DNA of 32,955 nucleotides, taken from the NCBI GenBank assembly GCA_037176845.1, contig JAYKXP010000297.1, positions 1-32,955 of the forward strand, given 5' to 3'. The notes under the pieces were generated by a model. It saw only the letters and a list, made by a program, of their open reading frames with translations. It made no database searches and was not told the DNA's origin. A program made the position numbers and the translations under genes. The DNA comes from Paramarasmius palmivorus. Its lineage: Eukaryota > Basidiomycota > Agaricomycetes > Agaricales > Marasmiaceae. The first letter of the stretch is position 1; each line of letters begins with the position of its first letter. Below are positions 1 through 11,030 of this stretch, piece after piece.

Positions 1-256
1 ACCCCCATCAGGACTTACCCACTGCCTGGTCAAAGGCGTGTATATAATCTTGAAGTTTCTAACAGTGAAGACCACCGTGTTGAGGCACGAGTACTAATCT
101 GGACGGTGTGGCAATACCACAGCTTCTCAACACTTGGTTCACCGTCGCTAAGATAGGAGCTTGATCCCTACTAGGAGAGGTTTTTCAAGTAAAGAAGCAT
201 ACATATGTACATGTCCTTGTCCTCCGAGTCTTATAGATTAAAGGGCCCTTAAAGCT

Positions 257-1537
257 TCAAGGTCGTGTGTGCAACACATTCCCGTCTGAATCCCAAGTCG
301 ATTTTCGAAGAAAAACTACGACGATGAGAAGGCTGGGATAAATGCTCTAATGGTGAGTTAAAGACTTTTTTCTTGGTAGTAGAGATATATACACTCACCA
401 CCATGCCCATGCCCAGGCCTATCAGAATGTTATGTACAAATGTCCACGTCAAGCTTTCAAGGGCAATCGACACAGAATTTATGATTCCACCAAACAGCTA
501 GCCCATATCATATGCTGAACCTCAATCTTCCATGGAATGTTTGAGGAGACGTACGAGTATAATTGTGTAGGCAACGCCACTCTCCACGAACAGCATGAGA
601 ACCTTTTCATGCCGAGCCTGTTGACTCCCATTTTCAAGGAATCCGCGTACGGCTTTCCAATGTAACCTGTATAGAAGGAAATTTCTAAGTGCCACTTCCC
701 GTTTCAGGGTCAAATCTCCGAGACCCTACCAAGTATAATATCCAATTGAGAGGTTCATAGCAAGGTTGGTCACGAACCAGAAACTGTATGTAATGTAGGC
801 GAGGACGAGATGTAGTTCGTCATTCTTCTGTCTTCCACTACTCGCAGATGTGATCATGTGCAACAAAAATCCCAAAGTAAGCACTGGAAAATGATTCAGG
901 TTAGGAAGCGCTGATCAGGGTGTATAAGATGTAATTGAACGAACTGGACGTGCAGATAAATAGTATCCCGGGAATATAAACCGCTATGCGTTTGTGTTTC
1001 CACAATACCCAAACTCTCCAAAACATGACGACATCGCCAATCCATGCCTATGGTGGCAAGAGGTTAGGTATAGCTAACGGAGCAGTACGGATAACGTACA
1101 TTCAGGAAAAAGGTAGCATCCATCCCCGCGCCAGTCCACAGGTGAACAAAATCATTCGAAGGGGCATCCAGGAGAGCTAGGATAGATCTAGCGACAGAGA
1201 AAGCTACCCAGACCGACGAAGAAATCGTCATCAACAGAGTCGCTCCGAGAAGTAAGTTTCTTGCCCTCATTGAAGTAGAAGTGGGACGCCTGTAGCCGTG
1301 ACAGCCAAGGTAAACAAAACACACACAAATCCAGTTGCTCACCTCAGGATAATGATACATATCCACTGAAGAACAAGTTGTGCACCTAATATCAGCGTGA
1401 ATACTCGAAGGGCCCGCGCTGAACCAGAGAAAGGAACACGAACCATATGGAATAGATGATCCTACAGTCCGCGCAATGCCCGCAATGACAGTGTATCTCA
1501 TATCCTGAGTCGGTACTAGAGCGTCGCAGGTATCCAT
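257..1537 (-). CDS. Seven-transmembrane protein, copy A
   Basis: Unnamed multi-pass membrane protein of a type common in agaricomycetes; ligand and role are unknown. An eight-exon model stays open from the ATG at 1537 (start MDTCDALVPTQDMRY) to the TGA at 257-259. Family landmarks in order: the end of TM1 plus AQLVLQWICIIIL; a basic loop and LLLGATLLMTISSS; WIGDVVMFWRVWVLWK followed by IPGILFIC; NLSIGYYTW; a cytosolic-looking LHWKAVRGFLENGSQ segment; VESGVAYTIIL; LIGLGMGMV; and a last exon starting SIYPSLLIVVVFLRKSTWD. Intron 5 has a normal GT donor (TTG|GTAGGG). Its third helix pair is the most diverged of the array (FLLHMITSASSGRQKND), but I see no stop or frameshift. The gene and its flanks are duplicated as copy B. 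Family recognition comes from motif pattern, not a search. Confidence 0.8.
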
Positions 1538-2346
1538 GCTTGATGAAGAAAGTCGACAATGAGCTGCCCTTGCATAAAAGTGAAAGAAACCATCATAAAT
1601 GATATACCCACGATGGTCGTGGCCGTAGAGATGATACCATATCAGATTGCATTCCGCGAGAACTACCATGACAGAGCACTCTCAATGTCGAGTATTGATA
1701 AAGACGGTAAAATTAGAAGGCACTCCTACCTACTCCCGCTCCTTGCATTGAACTTTTGCACCTCTTTCTGATCGGATCGGGCCAGCGCATGCTGGTCGCC
1801 ATGACTCGTAACAATTACCACGACAGTGCATCTTGATTCGCACTGGCGCAGACTCTACGGGGGTTGGCAGGTTGGGTAAGGGACTTGGACAAGTTACAAC
1901 CATCGTTGTCCGTTGTTCGTTGTTCGTATACAAGAGTGAAACTGGAAGTCCATCGATGACGGTGCAGCATGATCATCAAGCGCAGGATAATGGTTTCCTG
2001 GACATTGAGTGGACGCGTACAACAAGATGGGCGTTGTACGGCCATATGAATATATGGTTGGATGTAGAGTGTCATCGTCGCAACAGGAAGCCATCTTTGA
2101 AGGTTGGTGCTAGGGGGATCCGATGGGAAGGCGATCGAGAGTCGATTGGTATCAGATTGCAAGCAAGTTCACACTGGGTTTCATTGATTATGAGACTAGC
2201 TGTAGTAAAGTGAGCCAATGCCATCACCAAAGAAACTAGGAAGATCACACCTAGGTCCTAGGCCTATTCCTATCCCGAATCTCGTCCTGTCAAACATCTC
2301 ATCTCGAAGACACTCTTCGTAGATCCACGACTCTGTACGAGACCGG
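1538..2346. promoter_or_regulatory. 5' flank of seven-TM copy A, duplicated at copy B
   Basis: No gene recognised. The stretch holds the presumed promoter and 5' UTR of copy A. Nearly the whole segment recurs upstream of copy B (about 12328-13095), including the blocks around TTGCATTGAACTTTTGCACC, GGCGCAGACTC and GAGACTAGCTGTAGTAAAG. Part of it (near GGCGCAGACTCCGC, 22440-22510) is also found upstream of copy D. Open frames here on both strands are short and poorly conserved between the two copies, so I read them as chance. Conservation of the flank argues for block duplication rather than gene-only copying. Confidence 0.6.
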
Positions 2347-2712
2347 ACGCTTGGGACAACGGTACACCTGCGCAAACGATTCGACCATCAACGTTTTGGA
2401 GACAAGGGCCCGCCGGGAGTTACCGAAAAAGATCACGAGGAGATTTTCGGGCGCTACGCGTTCAAAATTACTGACGACGATCTTGAAGTCGTCCGGCAAG
2501 AGAAGAATTTACCCCAGACTCACCATGTTATTCGGGTGCTGAAAGAGAATGCACAGACTATTTAGCCTCGGACAAGAATGCATGATGCGGACGGAGACTG
2601 CAGTTACAGTAACAGTGTGATTCTCGCTGCCCAACGAGAACAAAATCAGGCGGCGGGCGGCGCCGGCCCGCCGCCAACAGAGGCAGGCTATGGGGACGGA
2701 GGTACAGCCTGA
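2347..2712 (+). pseudogene. Unrecognised coding remnant with one in-frame stop
   Basis: One frame runs with only one interruption from about 2347 to TGA near 2710. It begins HLRKRFDHQRFGDKGPPG, passes KDHEEIFGRYAFKITDDDLE and LPQTHHVIRVLKENAQTI, meets a TAG near 2560, then continues in the same frame through RMHDADGDCSYSNSVILAA to a Gly/Pro-rich end. The composition is protein-like, with a rich mix of charged and hydrophobic residues, but I do not recognise the family. The 5' part has a scrambled counterpart near 13315-13450, beside copy B. I read it as the 3' end of a lost gene; an unspliced exon of a working gene is possible but less likely because no donor or acceptor is needed to explain the stop. 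Confidence 0.4.
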
Positions 2713-2919
2713 ATGGTATCGCTGCTGCCTTTTTGTGAACCAACTTTTCTCTTCTGCTGCTCCAGATCACCGCTCTGCCCATTTGTAGTGTATGTGTAGA
2801 AATGAGCATGCGCGTTGAGTTGAGATTGAGCTTGAGCACTAAAAATACATAAAACCCACAAAACAAAACCCTAGATCATCATCCAGCCCTTCGTCGCCTT
2901 GAAACTACAAACCTAAACC

Positions 2920-5255
<2,336 letters not shown>

Positions 5256-8209
5256 ATGCGAGGCCCGTCTGACGAGGTGGATTCGTCTCCTTATGATTCG
5301 CATCCTCGCGTAGCAAAGCACAGTGGTGGACCCACATCCGGTATCAAGTACAAGTCGACAAGTGGATTACTACCTCGAGCTCCCGATGGTGGTCATTCAC
5401 ATGGTCCTTCACCACATACCCGCGCATACCCGGTGTTTCAATCCACGTCTGAGCTTCACGCTCTACCTCGAAGCATGATCTATACCTCAGATATGAATGT
5501 CAAGCTGTCGGATTCAGTCGCTCGACAATGCTTCAATTGCTTCGCTACTGACACCAGCACATGGCGAAAGTCGAACTTATCCCCCGGAAAAATAGTAAGA
5601 AACCATTCTTTCCTGATCTATTGAACCAGACTAATTTGAATTCAGCTTTGCAACAAATGCGGTCTGTTTGAAAGGACTCACGATCGTCCTCGTCCAGTTT
5701 TAGATCAGGTTCTCAAATGCAACCCTTCAAAAACCTCTTCTTTGAGCACAAATGAGAGAGTTTTACCAGATTGGGCACCTCCTACACCTCACCTTTCAAG
5801 GCAACTAACACCGTCACCCCAGGCCACACCTGGTAATTCTGTCCTTCCAGACCTGCGACCCCCACTGGATACTCAGTACACCCGGTTACATTCGTCCAGT
5901 CCTCCTCTGTATATGTCAAGTCTGGGAGACACTCTACTACCTCCGGCCGCCGAAGGTATGTTTCTGCATGTAGATCCTTGTTCACTGATACTCAATTTCG
6001 CAATATTAGCTGTACACGCACGTTCACTACCACCACCAACTCTGGACTATGCGCATCCTGGGTCCCTAGACCAAATTACGCGCCATGCTCAGCAATCACC
6101 GACATATACTAATTCTGCCCGTCCGAAATCACTATCCCCGCCCGATGCTGGACAGCGGCAACCACGTACTAGTGCTATCTCACGTCTGTCGAAATACACT
6201 ACCCTGGACAATCCTTCGTCTATGTCAAGTCTGGGAGGTTCTCGCGCCGTAGATTCAGAACGCGAATGCACGCCACCTTCTCAGAGTCAAGATCCATACT
6301 CCGGACCCTCTCCAAATTTCGTTCAGCCGCTATCTCATTGCGAGCGAGTGTCTTTGGCTGGGGATGTCATACCTCCAGTAGTTGAGAAGCACAGATCTCG
6401 ACAAAAGCCCAAAACTGAATCGGCTCCTGATCAGCACACGACTACTCAGGGCAAGAGAGTTTATGTCGCTTGTTTACAGTGGTGAGTTTATCCTAAAACA
6501 TATTTAAAGTTTGTGCACGCTAATGCACCTTCAGTCGAACTCGCAAAATCCGCTGTGACGGTGCCAAACCCGCATGCTACAACTGCACTCGCCGTCAAAA
6601 CACCTGTAAATGCAATTATGACACTGTACCTCGTAGGCGAGGACCTGGTAAAATTCCTGGTGCTCGACGCCCTCCTAAATTAATTTCATCCCATTCCTCT
6701 TCGTCATCTGGTAGCGGTAGCGAGTACCTCGAATCTCCTATCACCGCTCCCTACCAACAAGCTACTGCTCAAGCCGGAAAACCATGCGGCAACTTCAGAT
6801 CCAGTACTGCCAAACAAGATGGGGTAGACATCAGCCATAAAGGGGACCTTGCAGGTATGCGTGCCATGTACTTATCCTCGTCTTTCGATTCTCATGATGT
6901 CCACAACCCAGAATCTATGGACTCGGAGGAAAGTTCTCGCCTTTCTGACACTGTGAATTCAAAATGCGAGTACATCCCGGAGGATATCGCCTACATGTCA
7001 TCATCTTCTCGAGATACGACACCCCAGGCCCCAGATTGTAGGCAGGTCGGGAACTCAAAAGGCATTTCAAGTCTGAATATTACGATCTCCGAGGATCCAT
7101 TTCGACCTCTACACCCAGATTTAGAGATTGTCATTTCGAAGGAAGCTGAAATGCCCGCTCGCGGACTTGAAGGTATGCTTGTCATACAGTCATTTTCATA
7201 ACCTTCTCACCTTTCAATATTTAGGATCGCATGGCCCAGAATTTATGGATAACATCGCCCACCTTTTTGACGCAATACACGGTGCGTGGCCTTGGTCTTG
7301 GTTAGACCGCATCTGCAGGACGCTCCCTTCCTGGAGTCCCACCATCTCCCGGGGCGAAAAGGAATCGCAACCAAGTGGACTGGGATGGCCCGGGGAATAT
7401 CCTGACTCGAAGGTTATATGGACATTCCAGCTTGGATGGCAAGTCGACCTTGGCCCGGAAGACATTCATTCGCGATACCATCCGCGTATCAAGGAACAGC
7501 CTGAGGGATATGAGTTGTTCAAAGACGCTGGACCTCAATTTGGGGATTCACGTTTCCTAGACACCCGGCGGAAGCGGTCATTCTCATCCATTAACGTGCA
7601 TATTTGGTGGAAAATTGAACTAGGCCGCGGCGGTTATACGTGTACGATCAGAATCAAGGACAGTGTTATTATCATGCGGGATCAACATGAGACGACCAAC
7701 ACCGGTGATCACAATAGAACCGACAACGGGAATAGTTATAATGGCTCTGGTATGTGGACATCGCTTCGTTTCGGGGTTTTATAGCTCAATACACGAACAA
7801 TCTAGGTCCTAGTGATCCAACATCCAGTACCCCAGGATCAAGGCTTCTTTTGACTCAACAGCAAAAGCGCTCCGTGGCAGGCTCTGCCAGCTTCGCGATA
7901 TTTGCCATCCTGACCATGATGACGCTGATCATTGTATCCACAGCACTAGTGCGTCCCGACTCAACTAGTGCTAGAGGACACCTTGTTCCCCCTGAGCCAC
8001 CTCCACTGGCAAGGGCTCATCTTATCTCGACCTTCAAAGCCACCGTTCGTTACTTGGTACTTGATGCGTCGGGAAGTTCAGTACTCGCATTCCTTGTTGG
8101 CCAGCTCATTAACATCGCTGTCCTGCTTACGATCGTTGTCCCCCTACTTATGTATATCGCTTTTTGGCTTCGCAGGTTGTTTGGTGTTTTACAGTGGGCG
8201 TCGGACTGA
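5256..8209 (+). CDS. GATA plus Zn2Cys6 zinc-finger protein with two C-terminal membrane helices
   Basis: Predicted DNA-binding protein of 895 aa. Six exons (5256-5594, 5646-5955, 6010-6481, 6535-7172, 7225-7749, 7806-8209) join in frame with good GT...AG ends; the 54-nt intron at 5956-6009 could be retained without a frameshift. The GATA finger is split by intron 1: C92FNC95, TSTWRKSNLSPGKIL, C115NKC118GLFERTH. The Zn(II)2Cys6 cluster is split by intron 3: Cys371, 374, 381, 388, 391 and 398/400, with RTRKIRCDGAKPAC and the basic tail PRRRGPGKIPGARRPPK. Then comes a Ser-rich linker, a region with ESMDSEESSRLSD, a conserved block ending TTNTGDHNRTDNGNSYNGSG, and hydrophobic helices at about 786-810 and 852-882. 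The two fingers and the membrane tail in one reading frame suggest a tethered regulator; release by proteolysis would be inference. Without transcripts, separate genes for the fingers and the tail cannot be fully excluded. A decayed relative lies at 19063-20412. Confidence 0.8.
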
Positions 8210-8267
8210 GAAACGTCAGTTTGGTTTTTGTTTGACTTAACTACAATTTTACTACTTGACTGTGCAT

Positions 8268-8960
8268 ATCGGTGAGATGTAAACAGGCATTATCGTACGA
8301 AGCGTTGAAACCTAGCTGTGCAAGTCTCTTACATGTGTTTGTCAACGTACTGGGGGAACAAAAACAGTGATATGCTTTGTGTGTCGAGAAGGGTGCGCGC
8401 GTGATGTTGGAACTTGGTAGAGGTCTAGACGTTCGAATTGGTAGTACGGATCGTGAGTGGTGTCCTTGCCGGGACCGTAGTCGTAGTCTAAGCCTGCCCA
8501 GTCTAGGGCTTGGTCTGGTATTGGAGATTATGTTTGGGTTTGGGGTCGGGGTTAGGAAGAAGTGGGACGCATGGTATTTGTGTCTTCGATACGCATTATC
8601 CATTTTCCGCGTGTTTTCTTGCGTTGAGATAGTTGTAGAGTGCCATACGGAGGGCTCCGAGGTGGAGAGGGCCTGTAGGTGAAGCAGCGGGGACTCGATG
8701 GGTCGTGAACTCGTGACTCGAACTCGCCGAGATCAGTTATCTCACCGGCCGCAGGCCGTGTGATGTCATATGCATCAAGCAAAAATTTGGCTGAGTACAA
8801 GACTACGACGACCGCGCAGCTTATCAGTTCACGACCCGTCGAGTCTGTACTCTAGGTGAAGGAGCGAAACGGAGGCCATGATGCAAGATGGAAGAGAGCA
8901 GAAGGGTCTAGACATGACCGCGTCTTGCAGAGGTCATCGGACTTTTCGGACCTTGCCTGA
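8268..8960 (-). pseudogene. Truncated glutamyl-tRNA synthetase copy
   Basis: Matches the 5' part of the intact synthetase gene, including its promoter-proximal sequence, and stops around the LHLTD segment of exon 2, so most of the enzyme is absent. Lesions visible by comparison: loss of about 39 nt at the start of exon 2 (after CTAGGGCTTG), a changed exon 1 (ATGATGCAAGATGG context and a CGCGTGTTTTC deletion), and a 168-bp insertion splitting the HIGH-motif exon. The segment encoding RAYRCFCSP-like sequence survives as AYHCFCSPSTLTNT. It sits head-to-head with H1 at 9064, echoing the head-to-head layout of the intact gene and the dual-finger gene. No function expected. Confidence 0.9.
8685..8852. 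mobile_element. 168-bp MITE with terminal inverted repeats inside the synthetase pseudogene
   Basis: The insertion is defined by comparison with the intact synthetase exon. It is flanked by the 9-bp direct repeat TAGGTGAAG (8676-8684 and 8853-8861), which occurs once at the matching intact site. Its ends carry inverted repeats GACTCGATGGGTCGTGAACT (8692-8711) and AGTTCACGACCCGTCGAGTC (8826-8845), one mismatch in 20, each set about 7 bp in from the target duplication. It is too short to encode a transposase, hence non-autonomous. A 9-bp duplication points to a Mutator-like element; a hAT element with an 8-bp duplication is the alternative, and the left edge CAGCG fits the hAT end pattern. Confidence 0.85.
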
Positions 8961-9063
8961 GGGGTTTCAGGGGTTTTCTTTTTGAGCCTAGACCGGCCGG
9001 AGATGCAACCGCCGGAGTTTTGCCGCCTTCCTTGGACCTTCAATCGTTCACTCATGTCCACTC

Positions 9064-10302
9064 ATGTCCAGTCCCTCCTTAGTATGGTGGGATCCCTCCC
9101 ACTCGCATATGCTATCGAGTAAAGCCATTCTCGAAGGCTGGGATACCTTCTTCTGGATCGGCGAACCCCTAGTTAATTTTGGGAATTTGGCAATCGGTTC
9201 GTTCTCTTCCACTTCACCCGTCGTTGAACTGAAACTGACGAGCCCGACGTAGGTATGAACACAAAGCGGTTTGAGTTGACAACCGCAGAAGTATTCAAAT
9301 GGCTTGGTCTATTAATACACAATAACCCAGACGCTCGCGTCGAGGTTGTCCCATGTGAAGTGAAGGACATTGGTATTCTATCGTACTTACCAGTCAAAGA
9401 CAAGCCTGAGACATGGGATAACAAGCTAGGCACGGACTCGGATCTCGAGCAACTCTGGAAACCTGGCAACTTTCGTTTGGTGGACCCAGATCCATACGGT
9501 CACTATGGTGGGCTGAGTGCAGCTGGAGCCAAAACCATAGAACAATGGGAACAGAAGCTAGGAAGTTACATCACAGTAAGTCAGGTCGGCGGTCGTGGGC
9601 TCGAATGGTGAAAACTCACCCAGCAATGAAAGCCTGTGACTCGGATAACTGACCATAGTCAAATTCGAGAAACAACATGCATCATCGAACCGAACTCGAC
9701 GCGGGCCGAACGCCAGCAACTTGAAACGATGTGGATAGTACCCCCTCAGTGTATGTGCGTAGTAAGTCATGGTGAAAATACCTTGCTATCACATCATAGC
9801 ACTTATAGTCTTCTTATTCAGCTGAATCGCCCGCTCGACTCACACTCCACCGTCCCCCAAAACACCATAACATTACCTAGCACGCTCGTCAACGAGTTCA
9901 AACGTAATAATTTTACGGTTGATATATTCGTGAGTCTGGTTTTGTTGGAGATATTGATACCTGATCTTTCATTAGAGAAAGAACCGTATTATCACCTTTC
10001 CCAAGATATCCGCAGAATCAGAAGCCTTTCTTGATGCATGTTCCCTAACACTCGAGCCGAGCAACATACCATTCGTCCAAACGCATTTCAGACTTTGCTT
10101 GTGGGTGCACTGTTTAGATGGGAATGTCTATCCGGAGTATGCTGCCGAAATAGACGAGAGGGTAGAGCTGATTGAAGAGGAAGGGGTTACCATGGATGAC
10201 AATGATCCTCTGAATGTTGCATTACGGAGGTGGTACTTGAGCCAGGCAATGGATGACTTACAAGGCTCGGATAACTCGGGGGAAGAACAAGGGGAAGAAT
10301 AA
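9064..10302 (+). CDS. Hypothetical protein H1 (339 aa)
   Basis: Not recognised. Five exons (9064-9196, 9253-9575, 9633-9761, 9822-9929, 9976-10302) give a continuous 339-aa frame ending TAA. The third exon uses an AAG acceptor (AATGAAAG|CCTGTG), which keeps the frame; the nearer TAG acceptor at 9658 would truncate the protein. Landmarks: MSSPSLVWWDPSHSHMLSS, GWDTFFWIGEPLVNFGNLAIG, RFELTTAEVFKWLGLLIHNN, NFRLVDPDPYGHYGGLS, a later RIITFPKISAESEAFLDAC, and an acidic C-terminus GSDNSGEEQGEE. No signal peptide or membrane helix is evident. Exon 2 is partly duplicated at 16545-16878, where it is fused to a phosphomevalonate kinase fragment. It sits head-to-head with the synthetase pseudogene and may share its duplicated promoter segment. 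Confidence 0.6.
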
Positions 10303-10378
10303 TTTATTTGGTTTCGAGCATCGATAGGTGATCCTGATGTCTTTCTTATCGTTATGCAGCTAGATCGACGGTATATTT

Positions 10379-10496
10379 CTCATCGTCGCGGTTTTCCTTC
10401 ATAAATTGACTTGGGATTCAGCCGGGAATATATCGTACATATGACCTTGAAGCATGAAGGGCAGACTCGGAGGACGAAGACAAATATATACGTACG
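10379..10496 (+). pseudogene. Last-exon fragment of a seven-TM gene with its 3' flank
   Basis: From TCATCGTCGCGGTTTTCC onward this matches the last exon of seven-TM copy C (15348-15420), coding IVAVFLHKLTWDSAGNISY before a TGA, and then the copy C 3' flank (GACTCGGAGGAC...ACAAATATATA). The upstream exons are absent. It is followed by a repeat R copy and a phosphomevalonate kinase fragment, in the same order as downstream of copy C, so the fragment marks one end of a duplicated block. Confidence 0.75.
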
Positions 10497-10594
10497 CTTA
10501 CCTGCTTGAAAATCCAAGACTAGGAAGATATCGCATGCGCAAAAAGCGTCTGTGACGGATATTGTGAGCCTTCAACTGAGTTTGCTCGCCAACG
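10497..10594 (-). repeat. Dispersed repeat R, copy 1
   Basis: Reverse-oriented copy of the intergenic repeat best seen at 22745-22935. The shared core reads, in the repeat's sense, GCGTTGGCGAGCAAACTC, then GAAGGCTCACA, then GCGCATGCGATATCTTCC. Other copies are near 13660, 15480, 22745, 25862 and 26765. There is no coding potential in this piece. Confidence 0.6.
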
Positions 10595-10942
10595 CTGCTT
10601 TCCACCGCCCCGAGCGGCGACACCCCCAACTCTTGATACCCCGCCCAAAGCTCACCAATGGGGCCCCCGCACGACAGCGGGGGTGTCGAGGAATAGGAGG
10701 TATATTGCGTCGTACCCGCCGGCTGGACATGCGTTAGCTCTCTCCGTAAGGGGAATAAGGGCAGTGAAGAAGAAAGGTTTAAAGGGAAAAGGGGTAGGGC
10801 AGAAAGGCAGGGAAGAAGTCACGTACCCCCAGGCACCGCCCAGTACACCTTTTGGCCGAGACACGCGTCCAATAAGCGCGTTTGTTCGCCTAGCTCGATG
10901 GGAACGGAAGTTGAGGTTGACATTGTGCACATTGAGCGTGAT
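10595..10942 (-). pseudogene. Phosphomevalonate kinase (ERG8-type) fragment 1
   Basis: C-terminal piece of phosphomevalonate kinase, the ERG8 step of the mevalonate pathway. Visible: MSTSTSVPIELGEQTRLLDA, an intron, then AGGYDAIYLLFLDTP, the glycine-rich PGAGGYDA region of GHMP kinases. It breaks at VVRGPHW followed by TGA, whereas the second copy reads on through ELWVGYEELGVSPLS, so there is a frame lesion here. It ends abruptly at repeat R on one side and at the 3' flank of seven-TM copy B on the other, with no N-terminal catalytic half. Family assignment is from memory of the conserved C-terminal motifs. Confidence 0.7.
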
Positions 10943-11030
10943 CCTTAGGAGAGGTTTTTCAAGTAGATAAACATACATATATACATGTTGTTGTCCTCCA
11001 AGTCTTATAGATTAAAAAGCCCTTTAAGCT

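Noticed and set aside
1064..1669. A 201-codon minus-strand open frame taken as one gene
   Set aside because: It reads through introns of seven-TM copy A; the exon model with conserved phases explains the sequence better.
5956..6009. Extra coding segment between exons 2 and 3 of the dual-finger gene
   Set aside because: The 54 nt have a good GT donor and TTAG acceptor; because the length is a multiple of three, retention is possible, but the intron reading is preferred.
9659..9721. Short third exon of H1 using the TAG acceptor
   Set aside because: It ends at a stop after 21 codons, while the AAG acceptor 26 nt upstream opens a frame that joins three further in-phase exons.
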